A stretch of DNA of 64,000 nucleotides from Clostridia bacterium (GCA_017503325.1 JAFVTI010000016.1:1-64000); one strand, 5' to 3'. Positions 8,551-17,923 are shown, counted from the stretch's first letter. Numbers and translations are program-made. The notes: generated from the sequence alone by a model not told the origin.

Positions 8551-10203
8551 ATGGCAGAAACCAACAACAACTTTATTTTTGACATTGTGACCGAGGATCT
8601 CGGCAGAGATCCCGAGCTCAAGATTCACACCCGTTTCCCGCCCGAGCCCAACGGCTATTTGCACATCGGCTCGGTCAAGGCCATCTGCATCAACACCGAC
8701 GTGGCGAATAAGTATGACGGTCTGTTCAACCTGCGCTACGACGACACCAACCCCGCAAAGGAATCCGACGAGTTCGTTCGCTCGATCCGCGAGGACCTGG
8801 AGTGGCTGGGCGCTACCCCCACGGGCGGCGTTTTCTACGGCTCCGATTACTTTGGCAAGTGCTACGAGTTTGCCGTTCAGCTGATCAAGCAGGGCGACGC
8901 TTACGTTTGCGACCTTTCCAAGGATGACCTGGCTGACTACAAGGGCACCGACCGCTCTGTCGCCTCCAAGGAATCTCCTTACCGCAACCGCTCGGTGGAA
9001 GAAAATCTTGATCTGTTCGAAAGAATGAAGAACGGTGAATTCCCGGACGGCGCACGCACGCTGCGCGCAAAGATCGACCCCTCCAGTGACAATCCTTACC
9101 TGCGTGACCCCGTTATTTACAGAATCAAGCACATCCACCATCATCGCCAGGGTGATGAGTGGTGCGTATATCCCATGTACGACTTCGCACATCCCATTCA
9201 GGACGCACTGGAAGGCATTACCCATTCCCTGTGCTCCAGTGAATTCAGAAACCACCGTCCGCTTTACGACTGGGTGGTTGATAAGATCGGCTTTGCGCAG
9301 AAGCCCCACCAGTGGGAGTTTGGCCGCATGAACATTACCTACACGGTCATGTCCAAGCGTTATCTGCGTCAGCTGGTTGAGGAAGGCCACGTAGACGGCT
9401 GGGATGACCCCCGTCTGCCCACCCTTTGCGGTCTGCGCCGCCGCGGTTACACCCCGAACGCGCTCTTTACCTTTGTGCGCGAAGCAGGCGTGACCAACAC
9501 CGATCATACCGTGGACGTGCGTCAGCTGGAGGCTTGCGTGCGTGACGACCTCAACGAGATCGCGCTGCGCCGCGTTGCCATCGTAAACCCCATCAAGGTC
9601 ATCATCGATAACTATCCCGAGGACAAGGTTGAAATGGTCAGCCTGCCCAACCATCCGCAAAAGGAGGAGCTTGGCAGACGCGACGTTCCCATGACCCGCG
9701 AGATCTATATCGACGCCGACGACTTTGCAGAGGTTCCGCCTCCCAAGTTCTTCCGTCTCAAGCCCGACAGCGAGGTTCGTCTGATGGGCGGCTATATCAT
9801 CCGCTGTGGCGAGATTGTTAAGAACGCTGACGGCTCGATCAAGGAGATCCACGCAACTGCTGATCTGGAAACCGGCAACGGCATGCCCGCTGACGGCAGA
9901 AAGATCAAGGGCACCATCCATTGGCTGTCCGCCAAGTATGCAAAGCCCGCGACCATGATGCTCTACGACCGCCTGTTCAATATTGAAAACACGGCTGACG
10001 TTCCCGAGGGCAAGACTTACCTTGACTTCCTCAACCCCGATTCCCTTACCAAGATCGAGGGCGCAATGGTGGAGCCCTGCCTGGCCGATGCCAAGGCGGG
10101 TGACAAGTTCCAGTTTGTCCGCGTGGGTTACTTCTGCAAGGACTCCAAGAACGCCGACACCTTCAACCGTGTCGTAGGCCTGCGCGACAGCTTCAAGGCA
10201 TAA
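8551..10203 (+). CDS. glnS: Glutaminyl-tRNA synthetase
   Basis: 550 aa. Class I landmarks: RFPPEPNGYLHIGSVKAI (HIGH), NLRYDDTNPAKE, YPMYDFAHPIQDALEGITHSLCSSEF, and VMSKRYL (KMSKS). The C-terminal half carries the two beta-barrels typical of GlnRS. It attaches glutamine directly to tRNA-Gln. Many Gram-positive bacteria lack this enzyme and use the GatCAB amidotransferase instead; its presence here next to a GluRS suggests that GluRS need not misacylate tRNA-Gln. The ATG at 8551 lies behind AAGAGGATATAACC. Confidence 0.95.
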   Translation: MAETNNNFIFDIVTEDLGRDPELKIHTRFPPEPNGYLHIGSVKAICINTDVANKYDGLFNLRYDDTNPAKESDEFVRSIREDLEWLGATPTGGVFYGSDYFGKCYEFAVQLIKQGDAYVCDLSKDDLADYKGTDRSVASKESPYRNRSVEENLDLFERMKNGEFPDGARTLRAKIDPSSDNPYLRDPVIYRIKHIHHHRQGDEWCVYPMYDFAHPIQDALEGITHSLCSSEFRNHRPLYDWVVDKIGFAQKPHQWEFGRMNITYTVMSKRYLRQLVEEGHVDGWDDPRLPTLCGLRRRGYTPNALFTFVREAGVTNTDHTVDVRQLEACVRDDLNEIALRRVAIVNPIKVIIDNYPEDKVEMVSLPNHPQKEELGRRDVPMTREIYIDADDFAEVPPPKFFRLKPDSEVRLMGGYIIRCGEIVKNADGSIKEIHATADLETGNGMPADGRKIKGTIHWLSAKYAKPATMMLYDRLFNIENTADVPEGKTYLDFLNPDSLTKIEGAMVEPCLADAKAGDKFQFVRVGYFCKDSKNADTFNRVVGLRDSFKA

Positions 10204-10212
10204 GAGGTGGAT

Positions 10213-10548
10213 ATGGAGCTTACCACCATGATCGAAAACCTGACCCCCTTTGCCATTCCTTACGCAATTCTGGGGGCTTGGATCTTGTTGATGTCGGTGC
10301 TCTCGATCATCGTCTGCATCTACGACAAGGCGGTTTCCAAGACCGGCAAGGTGTCTCTACGCATCCCCGAAAAGGTGCTGTTCCTCACCTTCCCGATCCT
10401 GGGCGGCTCGTTTGCCATGTTCGTGACCATGCTGCTCATCCGTCACAAGACCAAGCATTGGCAGATGAAGGTCATTCCCGTAATCTTTGTGCTGCAGCTG
10501 GCAATACTCGTCGGCGTGACGGCAGTGATTGCGCTGGGAATTATTTAA
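10213..10548 (+). CDS. DUF1294 membrane protein
   Basis: 111 aa from the ATG at 10213; GAGG sits 5 bp upstream, so this is preferred over the GTG at 10207. Hydrophobic stretches at about 14-36, 50-72 and 85-108. The motif IPEKVLFLTFPILGGSFA followed by LLIRHKTKHWQMK identifies the DUF1294 family, whose function is unknown. It is the last gene of the MBL-gltX-glnS run, 9 bp after glnS. Confidence 0.8.
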   Translation: MELTTMIENLTPFAIPYAILGAWILLMSVLSIIVCIYDKAVSKTGKVSLRIPEKVLFLTFPILGGSFAMFVTMLLIRHKTKHWQMKVIPVIFVLQLAILVGVTAVIALGII

Positions 10549-10554
10549 TAATCA

Positions 10555-10588
10555 AGGCAGAAAGCGAACGCTTTCTGCCTTTGCTTTG
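10555..10588 (+). terminator. Intrinsic terminator
   Basis: AGGCAGAAAGCG (10555-10566), loop AA, CGCTTTCTGCCT (10569-10580), then TTGCTTTGTTT. Confidence 0.85.
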
Positions 10589-10618
10589 TTTATGAATGAA
10601 AGCTATGAAAAGTTTTGA

Positions 10619-10741
10619 TCAAACTTTTTCAAAAGTTTGCGCGGGTGGAGGGCGCGAAGCCCTCCTCGCCTCCGCAGAGGCGACACATCTTTATCGCCGT
10701 TTTTTGGTTCTTTTTTGCGGCTGCTCCGTCAAAAAAGAACG
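10619..10741. repeat. Hairpin-rich intergenic repeat-like segment
   Basis: Four inverted repeats lie end to end: CAAACTTTT/CAAAAGTTTG (10620-10639), GGAGGGC/GCCCTCC (10647-10665), CGCCTC/GAGGCG (10667-10682) and GTTCTTTTTT/AAAAAAGAAC (10707-10740). The short open frame across it has no good start signal and is not called. Similar strings occur in intergenic regions of Clostridia to my memory; no second copy is in this window. Confidence 0.5.
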
Positions 10742-10834
10742 GAAATGGTTTTCTCAATGCATTCCATCGTAAGAGCATGTGCTTTATTTTTTTAAAATTG
10801 TCGCGTATTTGGTAAAAAATATTCTAAAAAATGC

Positions 10835-10863
10835 TTGCAAATGAGAAAGATATATGATATAAT
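10835..10863 (+). promoter_or_regulatory. Promoter of pheST T-box transcript
   Basis: TTGCAA (10835-10840), 17-bp spacer, TATAAT (10858-10863). Confidence 0.8.
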
Positions 10864-10869
10864 ATAGCG

Positions 10870-11130
10870 GTAAATGCGATGATGAAGTCAGCGCACACGA
10901 AAAAGCGTATTCAGAGAGGGTCGACGCGGCTGGAAGCGACCTTGCGTGGCGTGTGTTGCATTTCCCTTCGGAGCAGGTCCTGTGAGCCGAGACGGTAGCG
11001 GGACACGGCAGACACCGTTATCGGTCAGCAGAGTGTTGGCTTTGTGCGCATATGCGCTACACACGCCTTTAATTGGGTGGTACCGCGGTAATTTTGCCGT
11101 CCCATGTCTGTGGGGCGGTTTTTATTTTTT
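10870..11130 (+). promoter_or_regulatory. T-box leader, phenylalanine type
   Basis: The T-box sequence TGGTACCGCGG is at 11078-11088. Stem I landmarks AGAGAG and GCTGGAAGCGACC lie near 10915-10951, and the segment CATTTCCCTTCGGAGC near 10959-10973 places TTC (10962-10964) in the specifier position. TTC is a Phe codon, agreeing with pheS downstream. The terminator is CCGTCCCA (11097-11104) with TGGGGCGG (11111-11118) and TTTTTATTTTTT. Uncharged tRNA-Phe would stabilise the antiterminator and raise pheST expression. Confidence 0.92.
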
Positions 11131-11169
11131 ACAAATAATTTTTTGAACAATAAAAGGAAGGAATTCATC

Positions 11170-12180
11170 ATGAAAGAAATGCTGAATCAAATTCGCGCGA
11201 CGGCTCTTGAAAAGATCGCCGCCGGCGAGGATCTTGAGCAGATCAGAATCCAGTACCTTGGCAAAAAGGGCGAGCTGACCGCCGTTTTGCGCGGTATGGG
11301 CAAGCTGACTGCTGAGGAAAGACCCGTAATCGGTCAGCTGGCAAACCAGGTTCGCGCCGATATCGAGGCTGCCATTGCCGAAAAGGCAGAGGCGCTCAAG
11401 GCAGGTGCACTTGCAGAGCAGCTCAAGGCCGAAAAGCTGGACGTCACCATGCCCGGCAAGACCATGCGCGTCGGTCACGTACATCCCCTGACCCGCGTAC
11501 AGAGAGATATGGAAGAGATCTTTATCGGTATGGGCTTCTCGATTGCGGAAGGCCCGGAGGTAGAATACGACCTTTACAACTTCCAGAAGCTCAATATTCC
11601 CGAAAACCACCCTGCAAGAGATACGCAGGACACCTTCTATATCACGGATAACATCCTGCTGCGCTCCCAGACCTCTCCCGTTCAGGCAAGAACCATGGAA
11701 GTGCAAAAGCCCCCCATCCGCATCATCTCCCCCGGCCGCGTTTACCGCTCCGACGCCATGGACGCAACGCACTCTCCCCTGTTCCACCAGATGGAAGGCC
11801 TTGTTGTTGATAAGGGCATTACCATGGGCGACCTCAAGGGCATGCTGGAGACCTTTGCAAAGGCACAGTTCGGCGAAGAGACCCGCTGCCGCTTCCGTCC
11901 TCACCACTTCCCCTTCACCGAGCCCAGCGCAGAGGTTGACGTTTCCTGCTTCGCTTGCGGCGGCAAGGGCTGCAGACTTTGCAAGGGCGAGGGCTGGATC
12001 GAGATCCTTGGCGCAGGTATGGTGCACCCCAACGTGCTTTCCATGTGCGGCATTGACCCCGAGGAATACAGCGGCTTTGCGTTCGGTATGGGTATCGAGC
12101 GTATCGCCATGCTCAAGTATCACGTAGACGACATTCGTCTGTTCTATGAGAACGACGTGCGTTTCCTTGAGCAGTTCTGA
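11170..12180 (+). CDS. pheS: Phenylalanyl-tRNA synthetase alpha subunit
   Basis: 336 aa from the ATG at 11170 (AGGAAGG upstream), the usual length. The N-terminal coiled-coil arm is residues 1-85. Class II catalytic core landmarks are [54 protein letters not shown] and the final [33 protein letters not shown] adds four Cys. With PheT it forms the (alpha-beta)2 enzyme that charges tRNA-Phe. Controlled by the T-box upstream; pheT starts 18 bp downstream. Confidence 0.96.
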   Translation: MKEMLNQIRATALEKIAAGEDLEQIRIQYLGKKGELTAVLRGMGKLTAEERPVIGQLANQVRADIEAAIAEKAEALKAGALAEQLKAEKLDVTMPGKTMRVGHVHPLTRVQRDMEEIFIGMGFSIAEGPEVEYDLYNFQKLNIPENHPARDTQDTFYITDNILLRSQTSPVQARTMEVQKPPIRIISPGRVYRSDAMDATHSPLFHQMEGLVVDKGITMGDLKGMLETFAKAQFGEETRCRFRPHHFPFTEPSAEVDVSCFACGGKGCRLCKGEGWIEILGAGMVHPNVLSMCGIDPEEYSGFAFGMGIERIAMLKYHVDDIRLFYENDVRFLEQF

Positions 12181-12198
12181 GAAAGGAGATAGCGAAAT

Positions 12199-14601
12199 AT
12201 GAATCTTTCATTCAATTGGCTTCATGATTATATTGATACAGACAAGATCACAGACGTCAAGAAGTACTGCGACCGCATGACCGACACCGGCTCCAAGGTC
12301 GAGGGATATGAGGTACTGGCAGGCGACGTGACCAACGTCAAGATCGGTAAGGTTGTCGCTATGGAGCGTCACCCCGACTCCGATCACCTTTGGATCTGTC
12401 AGATCGACGTGGGTGCAGAGGCTCCCATTCAGATCGTCACCGGTGCGCAGAACGTGTTTGTCGGTGCCATCGTTCCCGCGGCAGTTGCTCCCGCAAACCT
12501 GCCCGAGGGTAAGCAGATCAAGGCAGGCAAGCTGCGCGGCGTGGACTCCAACGGCATGCTTTGCTCGTTTGGCGAGCTGGGTCTGACCTCTCACGATTGC
12601 CCCGGTAAGGAAGAAAACGGCATCTGGATCTTGGACGAGTGCTACGGTCAGTACCTCGGTCAGGACGTTTGCGATTGCCTTCTGATCCGTGACACCGTGG
12701 TCGAGTTTGAGATCACCTCCAACCGCCCCGACTGTCTGTCCGTCATCGGTCTTGCACGCGAGACTGCAGCCTCCATGGATCTGGAATGGCACGTCCCCCC
12801 CGTATCGGTCAAGGGTACCGGCGACGGTGACTCGATCGACAACTATCTCTCCGTAGGCATCAGCGCGCCCGATCTGTGCTATCGCTATGCCGCAAAGGTA
12901 GTCAAGAACGTCAAGATCGCTCCCTCTCCCGACTGGATGCGTATGCGTCTGCGCGCTGCAGGCGTTCGCCCCATCAACAATATCGTTGACATTACCAACT
13001 ACGTCATGCTTGAATACGGTCAGCCCATGCACGCCTTTGATTACAAGCAGATCGAGGGCAAGGCGATCAACGTGCGCCGTGCAGGCGATGGCGAGGTGTT
13101 CGTATCTCTTGACAACATCAGCCATACGCTGGATTCCTCCATGCTGGTCATCGCAGACCAAAACAAGGCTTGCGCTCTGGCAGGCGTTATGGGTGGCCTG
13201 AACAGCGAGATTGAGAACGACACCGTGACCGTTGTGTTTGAGTCCGCTTGCTTCTCGGGTCCCGACACCCGCGTGACCGCAAAGAAGAACGGCATGAGAA
13301 CCGAGTCCTCCGCACGCTTTGAAAAGGGTCTTGACCCCGAAAACTGCCTGCCCGGTCTGATGCGCGCTTGCCAGCTGGTTGAAATGCTGGGCGCTGGTGA
13401 CGTGGTAGACGGTCTGATCGACGTTTATCCCGGCAAGAAGGAGCAGACGATCCTGCCCTTCACGCCCGAAAAGTATAACAAGTTCCTTGGTACCGAGATC
13501 GATGAGCAGACCATGATCGACATTCTCGCAACCCTGGAATGCCGCGTACAGGACGGCAAGATCTACGTGCCCTCCTTCCGCTCCGACCTCGGCTGCATGC
13601 AGGACATTGCAGAAGAGATCGTCCGTATCTGGGGTTATGACAAGATCCCCTCCTCCTGCATCAAGGCAGAGACCACGCAGGGCATGCGCACCCCCAAGCA
13701 GAAGCTGTTTGTGGCTACCGAGCAGCTGATGTACGGCATGGGCATCTCGCAGATCCAGACCTTCTCGTTTATCAGCCCCAAGTACTACGACGCGATTGCT
13801 CTGCCCGCTGACAGCGCGCTGCGCACCTCTGTCGTCATCTCCAACCCGCTTGGCGAGGACACCAGCGTCATGCGTACCACCGCACTGCCCTCCTTGATGG
13901 AAGTGCTGCAGAGAAACAACAACTTCTCCAACCAGAACGTGCGTCTGTTTGAAATGGCTACCATTTATCTGCCCGACGCAGATCCCGCGCTGCTTCCCGA
14001 GGAAAAGACGGTTGTCACCATTGGTATGTACGGCGACGCTGACTTCTACTGCATGAAGGGTGCTGTGGAAAATCTGCTCAAGATGGCAGGCGTCAAGGCT
14101 CCCGTCTACACCGCATGCACCGAAAATCCCTCTTACCACCCCGGCAGATGCGCTACCGTGACCACGGCTGACGGCAAGTATCTTGGCGTATTCGGTCAGA
14201 TCCACCCCGTTGTGGCTGACAACTACGGCATGAATATTCCCGTGCTTTGCGCAGAGATCGACTTTGACGCGCTGTTTGCCGTTTGTAACACCGAGCCCGA
14301 CTACAAGCCGCTGCCCAAGTTCCCCGCTGCAACCCGTGACTACGCGTTTGTTTGCGAGGAAGAGCTGGAGGTTGGCAAGATCATGAGCGTGATCGCCAAG
14401 GCCGGTGGCACTTTGGTCGAAAACGTTGAGCTGTTCGACATTTACCGCGGCGAAAAACTGGGTGCGGGCAAGAAGAGCGTTGCATTCCGCGTCACGCTTC
14501 GTGCCGCAGACAGAACCCTGACCGTTGAAGAAGCTGACAAGATTTCCAAGAAGATCATCAATGATCTGAAATTCAAGCTGGGAATTGCGCTCCGCGCATA
14601 A
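12199..14601 (+). CDS. pheT: Phenylalanyl-tRNA synthetase beta subunit
   Basis: 800 aa, full length for the bacterial type. Domain order: N-terminal tRNA-binding OB fold (about 40-150, with RHPDSDHLWICQIDVG), B3/B4 editing domain (about 210-400, TNYVMLEYGQPMHAFD), B5 (about 405-475), class II-like core, and C-terminal ferredoxin-fold anticodon domain (about 705-800, FPAATRDYAFVCEEE). The B3/B4 domain removes mischarged Tyr. AAAGGAG precedes the ATG. Confidence 0.96.
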   Translation: MNLSFNWLHDYIDTDKITDVKKYCDRMTDTGSKVEGYEVLAGDVTNVKIGKVVAMERHPDSDHLWICQIDVGAEAPIQIVTGAQNVFVGAIVPAAVAPANLPEGKQIKAGKLRGVDSNGMLCSFGELGLTSHDCPGKEENGIWILDECYGQYLGQDVCDCLLIRDTVVEFEITSNRPDCLSVIGLARETAASMDLEWHVPPVSVKGTGDGDSIDNYLSVGISAPDLCYRYAAKVVKNVKIAPSPDWMRMRLRAAGVRPINNIVDITNYVMLEYGQPMHAFDYKQIEGKAINVRRAGDGEVFVSLDNISHTLDSSMLVIADQNKACALAGVMGGLNSEIENDTVTVVFESACFSGPDTRVTAKKNGMRTESSARFEKGLDPENCLPGLMRACQLVEMLGAGDVVDGLIDVYPGKKEQTILPFTPEKYNKFLGTEIDEQTMIDILATLECRVQDGKIYVPSFRSDLGCMQDIAEEIVRIWGYDKIPSSCIKAETTQGMRTPKQKLFVATEQLMYGMGISQIQTFSFISPKYYDAIALPADSALRTSVVISNPLGEDTSVMRTTALPSLMEVLQRNNNFSNQNVRLFEMATIYLPDADPALLPEEKTVVTIGMYGDADFYCMKGAVENLLKMAGVKAPVYTACTENPSYHPGRCATVTTADGKYLGVFGQIHPVVADNYGMNIPVLCAEIDFDALFAVCNTEPDYKPLPKFPAATRDYAFVCEEELEVGKIMSVIAKAGGTLVENVELFDIYRGEKLGAGKKSVAFRVTLRAADRTLTVEEADKISKKIINDLKFKLGIALRA

Positions 14602-14613
14602 AAGCTAAAATAC

Positions 14614-14641
14614 GGGCTGTTGCCATGCAACAGCCCTTTCC
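14614..14641 (+). terminator. Hairpin after pheT, weak intrinsic terminator
   Basis: GGGCTGTTGC (14614-14623), loop CAT, GCAACAGCCC (14627-14636), followed only by TTTCCCC. Strong stem but short U-run, so some read-through into the ABC gene is likely. Confidence 0.6.
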
Positions 14642-14660
14642 CCATAAAAGGAGTTTCGAA

Positions 14661-16433
14661 ATGGCCAAAAATAAAACCGGGAAAACGCATCCCTTAAAGC
14701 GTTTTCTTCCCTATTACAAGCCCTATACCAAGGATCTGGTCTTTGACCTCTTTTGTGCTGCGCTGACCACCATGTGCGAGCTTGCGCTCCCCCTGATCGT
14801 GCGCAATATCACGGGCAGAGCCGAATCCGAGCCCGAAACGCTGACTGTGACGCTGATCCTGACCTTTGGCGGCGTATATCTGCTGATGCGTCTGATCGAC
14901 ACGCTGGCCTATTATTTCATGGCCAATCGCGGTCACATCGTGGGTGCAAAAATGGAGACCAACATGCGTCGCGACCTGTTCGGACACCTGCAAAAGCTCA
15001 GCTTTTCTTACTTTGACAACACCAAGATCGGTACGCTGATGTCGCGCATCACCAACGACCTGTTTGATATTACCGAGTTTGCACACCATTGCCCCGAGGA
15101 ATTCTTTATCGCGGGTGTCAAGATTCTCGGCTCGTTCGTCATCCTGCTGGTCATCAACCCCGTGCTGGCAATTGTCACCTTTGCCATGATCCCCATCATG
15201 ATTCTGGTGCTGATCTCGTTCAACGGAAAGATGAAGGAAGCCTTCCGTCTGTCGCGCTCGCAGGTCGGCGAGCTCAACTCGCAGGTCGAGGACAGCCTAC
15301 TCGGCATTCACGAGGTCAAGGCATTTGCCAACGAATCCACCGAGATCGAAAAATTCCGCCAGGGCAACACCAAATTCTTAGGCATCAAGGGGCTCATGTA
15401 CCGTTACATGGGCATGTTCCAGGCGTCTACCCGCTTCTTTGAGGGCCTTTTGTACATCGTTGTCGTGGTGGTGGGTGCGCTGCTGCTGACCGCAAAAAAT
15501 CCCGTGATCCAGTTAGAGGCTGCCGATTACGTGGCGTTTTTGATGTACGTCTCTACCCTGTTCACCTCGGTACGCCGCATCGTGGAATTCACCGAGCAAT
15601 TCCAGCGCGGTATGACGGGCATTGAACGCTTCTCCGAGATTCTGGACGTTGAGCCCGACATCAAGGACAAGCCCGGTGCCAAGGTGCTTTCCGACGTCAA
15701 GGGCGATATTGTGCTTGACAAGGTCACCTTCCGCTACGAGGAGGACAAGCAGCAAAACGTGCTCAGCAACCTTTCGTTGCACGTCAAGGCGGGCGAAAAC
15801 GTGGCTCTGGTCGGCCCTTCGGGCTGCGGAAAGACCACACTTTGCTCGCTCATTCCCCGCTTCTACGAGCTGCAGGGCGGTCAGATCCTGATCGACGGCC
15901 AGAACGTACAGGACGTGACCATGCGCTCGCTGCGTCAGAATATCGGTATCGTGCAGCAGAACGTGTATCTGTTCTCGGGCACCATCCGCGAGAACATTGC
16001 ATACGGTAAGCCCGATGCCACCGACGAGGAGATCATAGAGGCGGCAAAGCTCGCAGGTGCGGACGAATTCATATCCGAGCTGCCCGATGGGTACAATACC
16101 TACGTGGGTGAGCGCGGACTCAAGCTTTCGGGCGGACAGCGTCAGCGCGTCTCGATCGCCCGCGTATTCCTCAAAAATCCCCCTGTGCTGATCTTGGACG
16201 AGGCAACCAGCGCGCTTGACAACGAGAGCGAGCGACTGGTGCAGAAATCGATCGAAAAGCTGACCGTGGGCAGAACCACCATCACCATTGCGCACCGTCT
16301 GACCACCATCAAGAACGCAGACCGCATCGTGGTGCTGACAGCTGACGGCATTGTGGAAGAGGGCACGCACAAGGAGCTGACCGAAAAAGGCGGCATGTAC
16401 GCAGACCTTTATAAGCTTTACACCGCTGACTGA
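14661..16433 (+). CDS. ABC transporter, fused membrane and ATPase domains
   Basis: 590 aa, from the ATG at 14661 with AAAGGAG upstream. Half-transporter layout: six membrane segments (about 25-320), then the nucleotide-binding domain with GPSGCGKT (Walker A, about 385-392), LSGGQRQR (about 489), LILDEATSALD (Walker B) and IAHRLTT (H-loop). It should work as a homodimer, or as a heterodimer with a partner not present here, exporting lipids, peptides or drugs. Substrate cannot be told. All ATPase motifs are intact. Confidence 0.9.
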   Translation: MAKNKTGKTHPLKRFLPYYKPYTKDLVFDLFCAALTTMCELALPLIVRNITGRAESEPETLTVTLILTFGGVYLLMRLIDTLAYYFMANRGHIVGAKMETNMRRDLFGHLQKLSFSYFDNTKIGTLMSRITNDLFDITEFAHHCPEEFFIAGVKILGSFVILLVINPVLAIVTFAMIPIMILVLISFNGKMKEAFRLSRSQVGELNSQVEDSLLGIHEVKAFANESTEIEKFRQGNTKFLGIKGLMYRYMGMFQASTRFFEGLLYIVVVVVGALLLTAKNPVIQLEAADYVAFLMYVSTLFTSVRRIVEFTEQFQRGMTGIERFSEILDVEPDIKDKPGAKVLSDVKGDIVLDKVTFRYEEDKQQNVLSNLSLHVKAGENVALVGPSGCGKTTLCSLIPRFYELQGGQILIDGQNVQDVTMRSLRQNIGIVQQNVYLFSGTIRENIAYGKPDATDEEIIEAAKLAGADEFISELPDGYNTYVGERGLKLSGGQRQRVSIARVFLKNPPVLILDEATSALDNESERLVQKSIEKLTVGRTTITIAHRLTTIKNADRIVVLTADGIVEEGTHKELTEKGGMYADLYKLYTAD

Positions 16434-16447
16434 GAAAGGAATTTTGT

Positions 16448-16669
16448 ATGGAACAAGCAAAATTGGACCGCATCAACGAGCTTGCGCACAAGGTCAAGAG
16501 AGGCGAGACGCTGACTCCCGAGGAGCAACAGGAGCGCGCTGCGCTGCGCACCGAGTATATCCGCGAATTCCGCGCATCTATGACAGGAATTCTGGATAAC
16601 ACAGTCATCGTGCGTCCCGACGGCACGCGCGAGCAGGTATCCGATCGCAAGGAAAACGAAAAGAAATAA
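16448..16669 (+). CDS. DUF896 family protein (YnzC-like)
   Basis: 73 aa. The motif set RINELAHKVKRGETLTPEEQ, EYIREFRASM and VRPDGT is typical of DUF896, a small helical-hairpin family of Firmicutes. In Bacillus a member is in the SOS-induced yneA operon, but its role is unclear. AGAAAGGA precedes the ATG. It follows the ABC gene by 14 bp and shares its message. Confidence 0.85.
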   Translation: MEQAKLDRINELAHKVKRGETLTPEEQQERAALRTEYIREFRASMTGILDNTVIVRPDGTREQVSDRKENEKK

Positions 16670-16686
16670 AAACACAAAATCGAAGC

Positions 16687-16714
16687 AAAAAGCCCTTTAC
16701 ATAAGGGGCTTTTT
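16687..16714 (+). terminator. Intrinsic terminator overlapping next promoter
   Basis: AAAAAGCCC (16687-16695) pairs with GGGGCTTTTT (16705-16714). Its loop carries the -35 box of the next promoter. Confidence 0.8.
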
Positions 16715-16724
16715 GTGTTATAAT
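16696..16724 (+). promoter_or_regulatory. Promoter of tsaE-tsaB-rpiB-isp operon
   Basis: TTTACA (16696-16701), 17-bp spacer, TATAAT (16719-16724). It drives the closely packed genes from 16757 to 19655. Confidence 0.8.
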
Positions 16725-16756
16725 GTAATATGAATAAATGTTTAGGATGGGTAATT

Positions 16757-17215
16757 ATGCAACTGACTTTCCCGCACACGGCACAATCGAATAGTCCCGC
16801 CGAGACAGAGAGCCTGGGAGCGCGTCTGGCAGGTATGCTGCAGGACGACGCAACGCTTCCCCGCTTCGTGGCTCTTTACGGGGATCTGGGCGTTGGCAAG
16901 ACTGCTTTTGTGCGCGGTTTCGCGTCGCTGCTCTCGCCCGAGAGCCTTGTGCGCTCGCCCACCTTTACCTTGGTCAACGAATACCGCAATAAGACCACCA
17001 AAAAATCACTGTTCCACTTTGATATGTACCGCATTGACTCGGAGGACGACCTATATTCCATGGGCTTTGATGACTATCCCGACCGAGGCATTTGCATTGC
17101 GGAATGGTGTGAAAAGATCCCCTACGCGCTGCCCTTGCACTATCTGCGTGTGACCATCACCAAGAATGACGCACAGCAGCCCGACAGCCGCGAGATCTTG
17201 ATAGAAAGGATCTGA
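16757..17215 (+). CDS. tsaE: tRNA threonylcarbamoyladenosine biosynthesis ATPase TsaE
   Basis: 152 aa. Walker A GDLGVGKT at 42-49, followed by SPTFTLVNEY and FHFDMYRI, the family pattern. TsaE is the ATPase that, with TsaB and TsaD, transfers threonylcarbamoyl to A37 of ANN-decoding tRNAs. The ATG at 16757 is preferred because TAGGATGG lies just before it; a start at 16730 would add nine residues. It is 3 bp ahead of tsaB. Confidence 0.9.
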   Translation: MQLTFPHTAQSNSPAETESLGARLAGMLQDDATLPRFVALYGDLGVGKTAFVRGFASLLSPESLVRSPTFTLVNEYRNKTTKKSLFHFDMYRIDSEDDLYSMGFDDYPDRGICIAEWCEKIPYALPLHYLRVTITKNDAQQPDSREILIERI

Positions 17216-17218
17216 CAG

Positions 17219-17923
17219 ATGAAGATTTTGGCTCTTGATTCCACCGCCATCGTTGGTACGGTGGCCTTGTGCGAGGACGAGCGGCTTGTCGCACTCTATA
17301 CACTCAATACAGGCAACACACACAGCCAGACGCTGCTGCCCATGATCGAATCCGCGCTGCGCTCGGCTGATTGGGAGATCGACGATCTGGATCTGTTCGC
17401 AGTCAGCCGCGGCCCGGGCTCGTTTACAGGTGTGAGAATCGGTGTGGCAACCGTCAAGGGGCTTGCCTTTGGCAAGGACATTCCCTGCGCGGGTGTTTCC
17501 ACTCTGGAAGCCCTCGCATACAATCTGCGTTGCTTTGACGGCGTGATCTCTCCTGTGATGAATGCGCGTCGCGCACAGGTCTATAACGCGCTGTTTGCTT
17601 GTAAGGACGGCGTACTCACCCGCCTTTGCCCCGACCGAGCCATCTCGATCGCAGAGCTGGACGAGCAGCTTGCGGACATGGATCAGCCCGTTTACTTAGT
17701 CGGCGACGGATATGACATTACGCTGGAAAACCTTACAAAAACAAAGGTGCTCCCCGTTCCCGAGGAGCTGAGATATCAGAGCGGATACAGCGTTGCCATG
17801 TGCGGGCTTGCTGCATATAAAAACGGTCTTGCGACCGACGATACATCCCTCTCGGTGGAGTACCTGCGTCCCTCGCAGGCAGAGCGCGAGAGAAACGAAC
17901 GCTTGGCAAAGGAAAATCAATAA
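17219..17923 (+). CDS. tsaB: tRNA threonylcarbamoyladenosine biosynthesis protein TsaB
   Basis: 234 aa. ASKHA-fold start MKILALDST, then THSQTLLPMI and the signature VSRGPGSFTGVRIGVATVKGLA. TsaB is the inactive paralogue that scaffolds TsaD. The ribosome site AAAGGA lies inside the end of tsaE, implying coupled translation. The common neighbours rimI and tsaD are not here; rpiB follows instead. Confidence 0.92.
   Translation: MKILALDSTAIVGTVALCEDERLVALYTLNTGNTHSQTLLPMIESALRSADWEIDDLDLFAVSRGPGSFTGVRIGVATVKGLAFGKDIPCAGVSTLEALAYNLRCFDGVISPVMNARRAQVYNALFACKDGVLTRLCPDRAISIAELDEQLADMDQPVYLVGDGYDITLENLTKTKVLPVPEELRYQSGYSVAMCGLAAYKNGLATDDTSLSVEYLRPSQAERERNERLAKENQ

Noticed and set aside
10615..10815. 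66-codon frame in the hairpin-rich repeat
   Set aside because: Lies in a run of inverted repeats with no ribosome site and ends in a low-complexity stretch; treated as non-coding repeat.
12208..14205. 665-codon antisense frame over pheT
   Set aside because: Same codon-bias effect; pheT is certain and the antisense translation has no recognisable domain or start signal.
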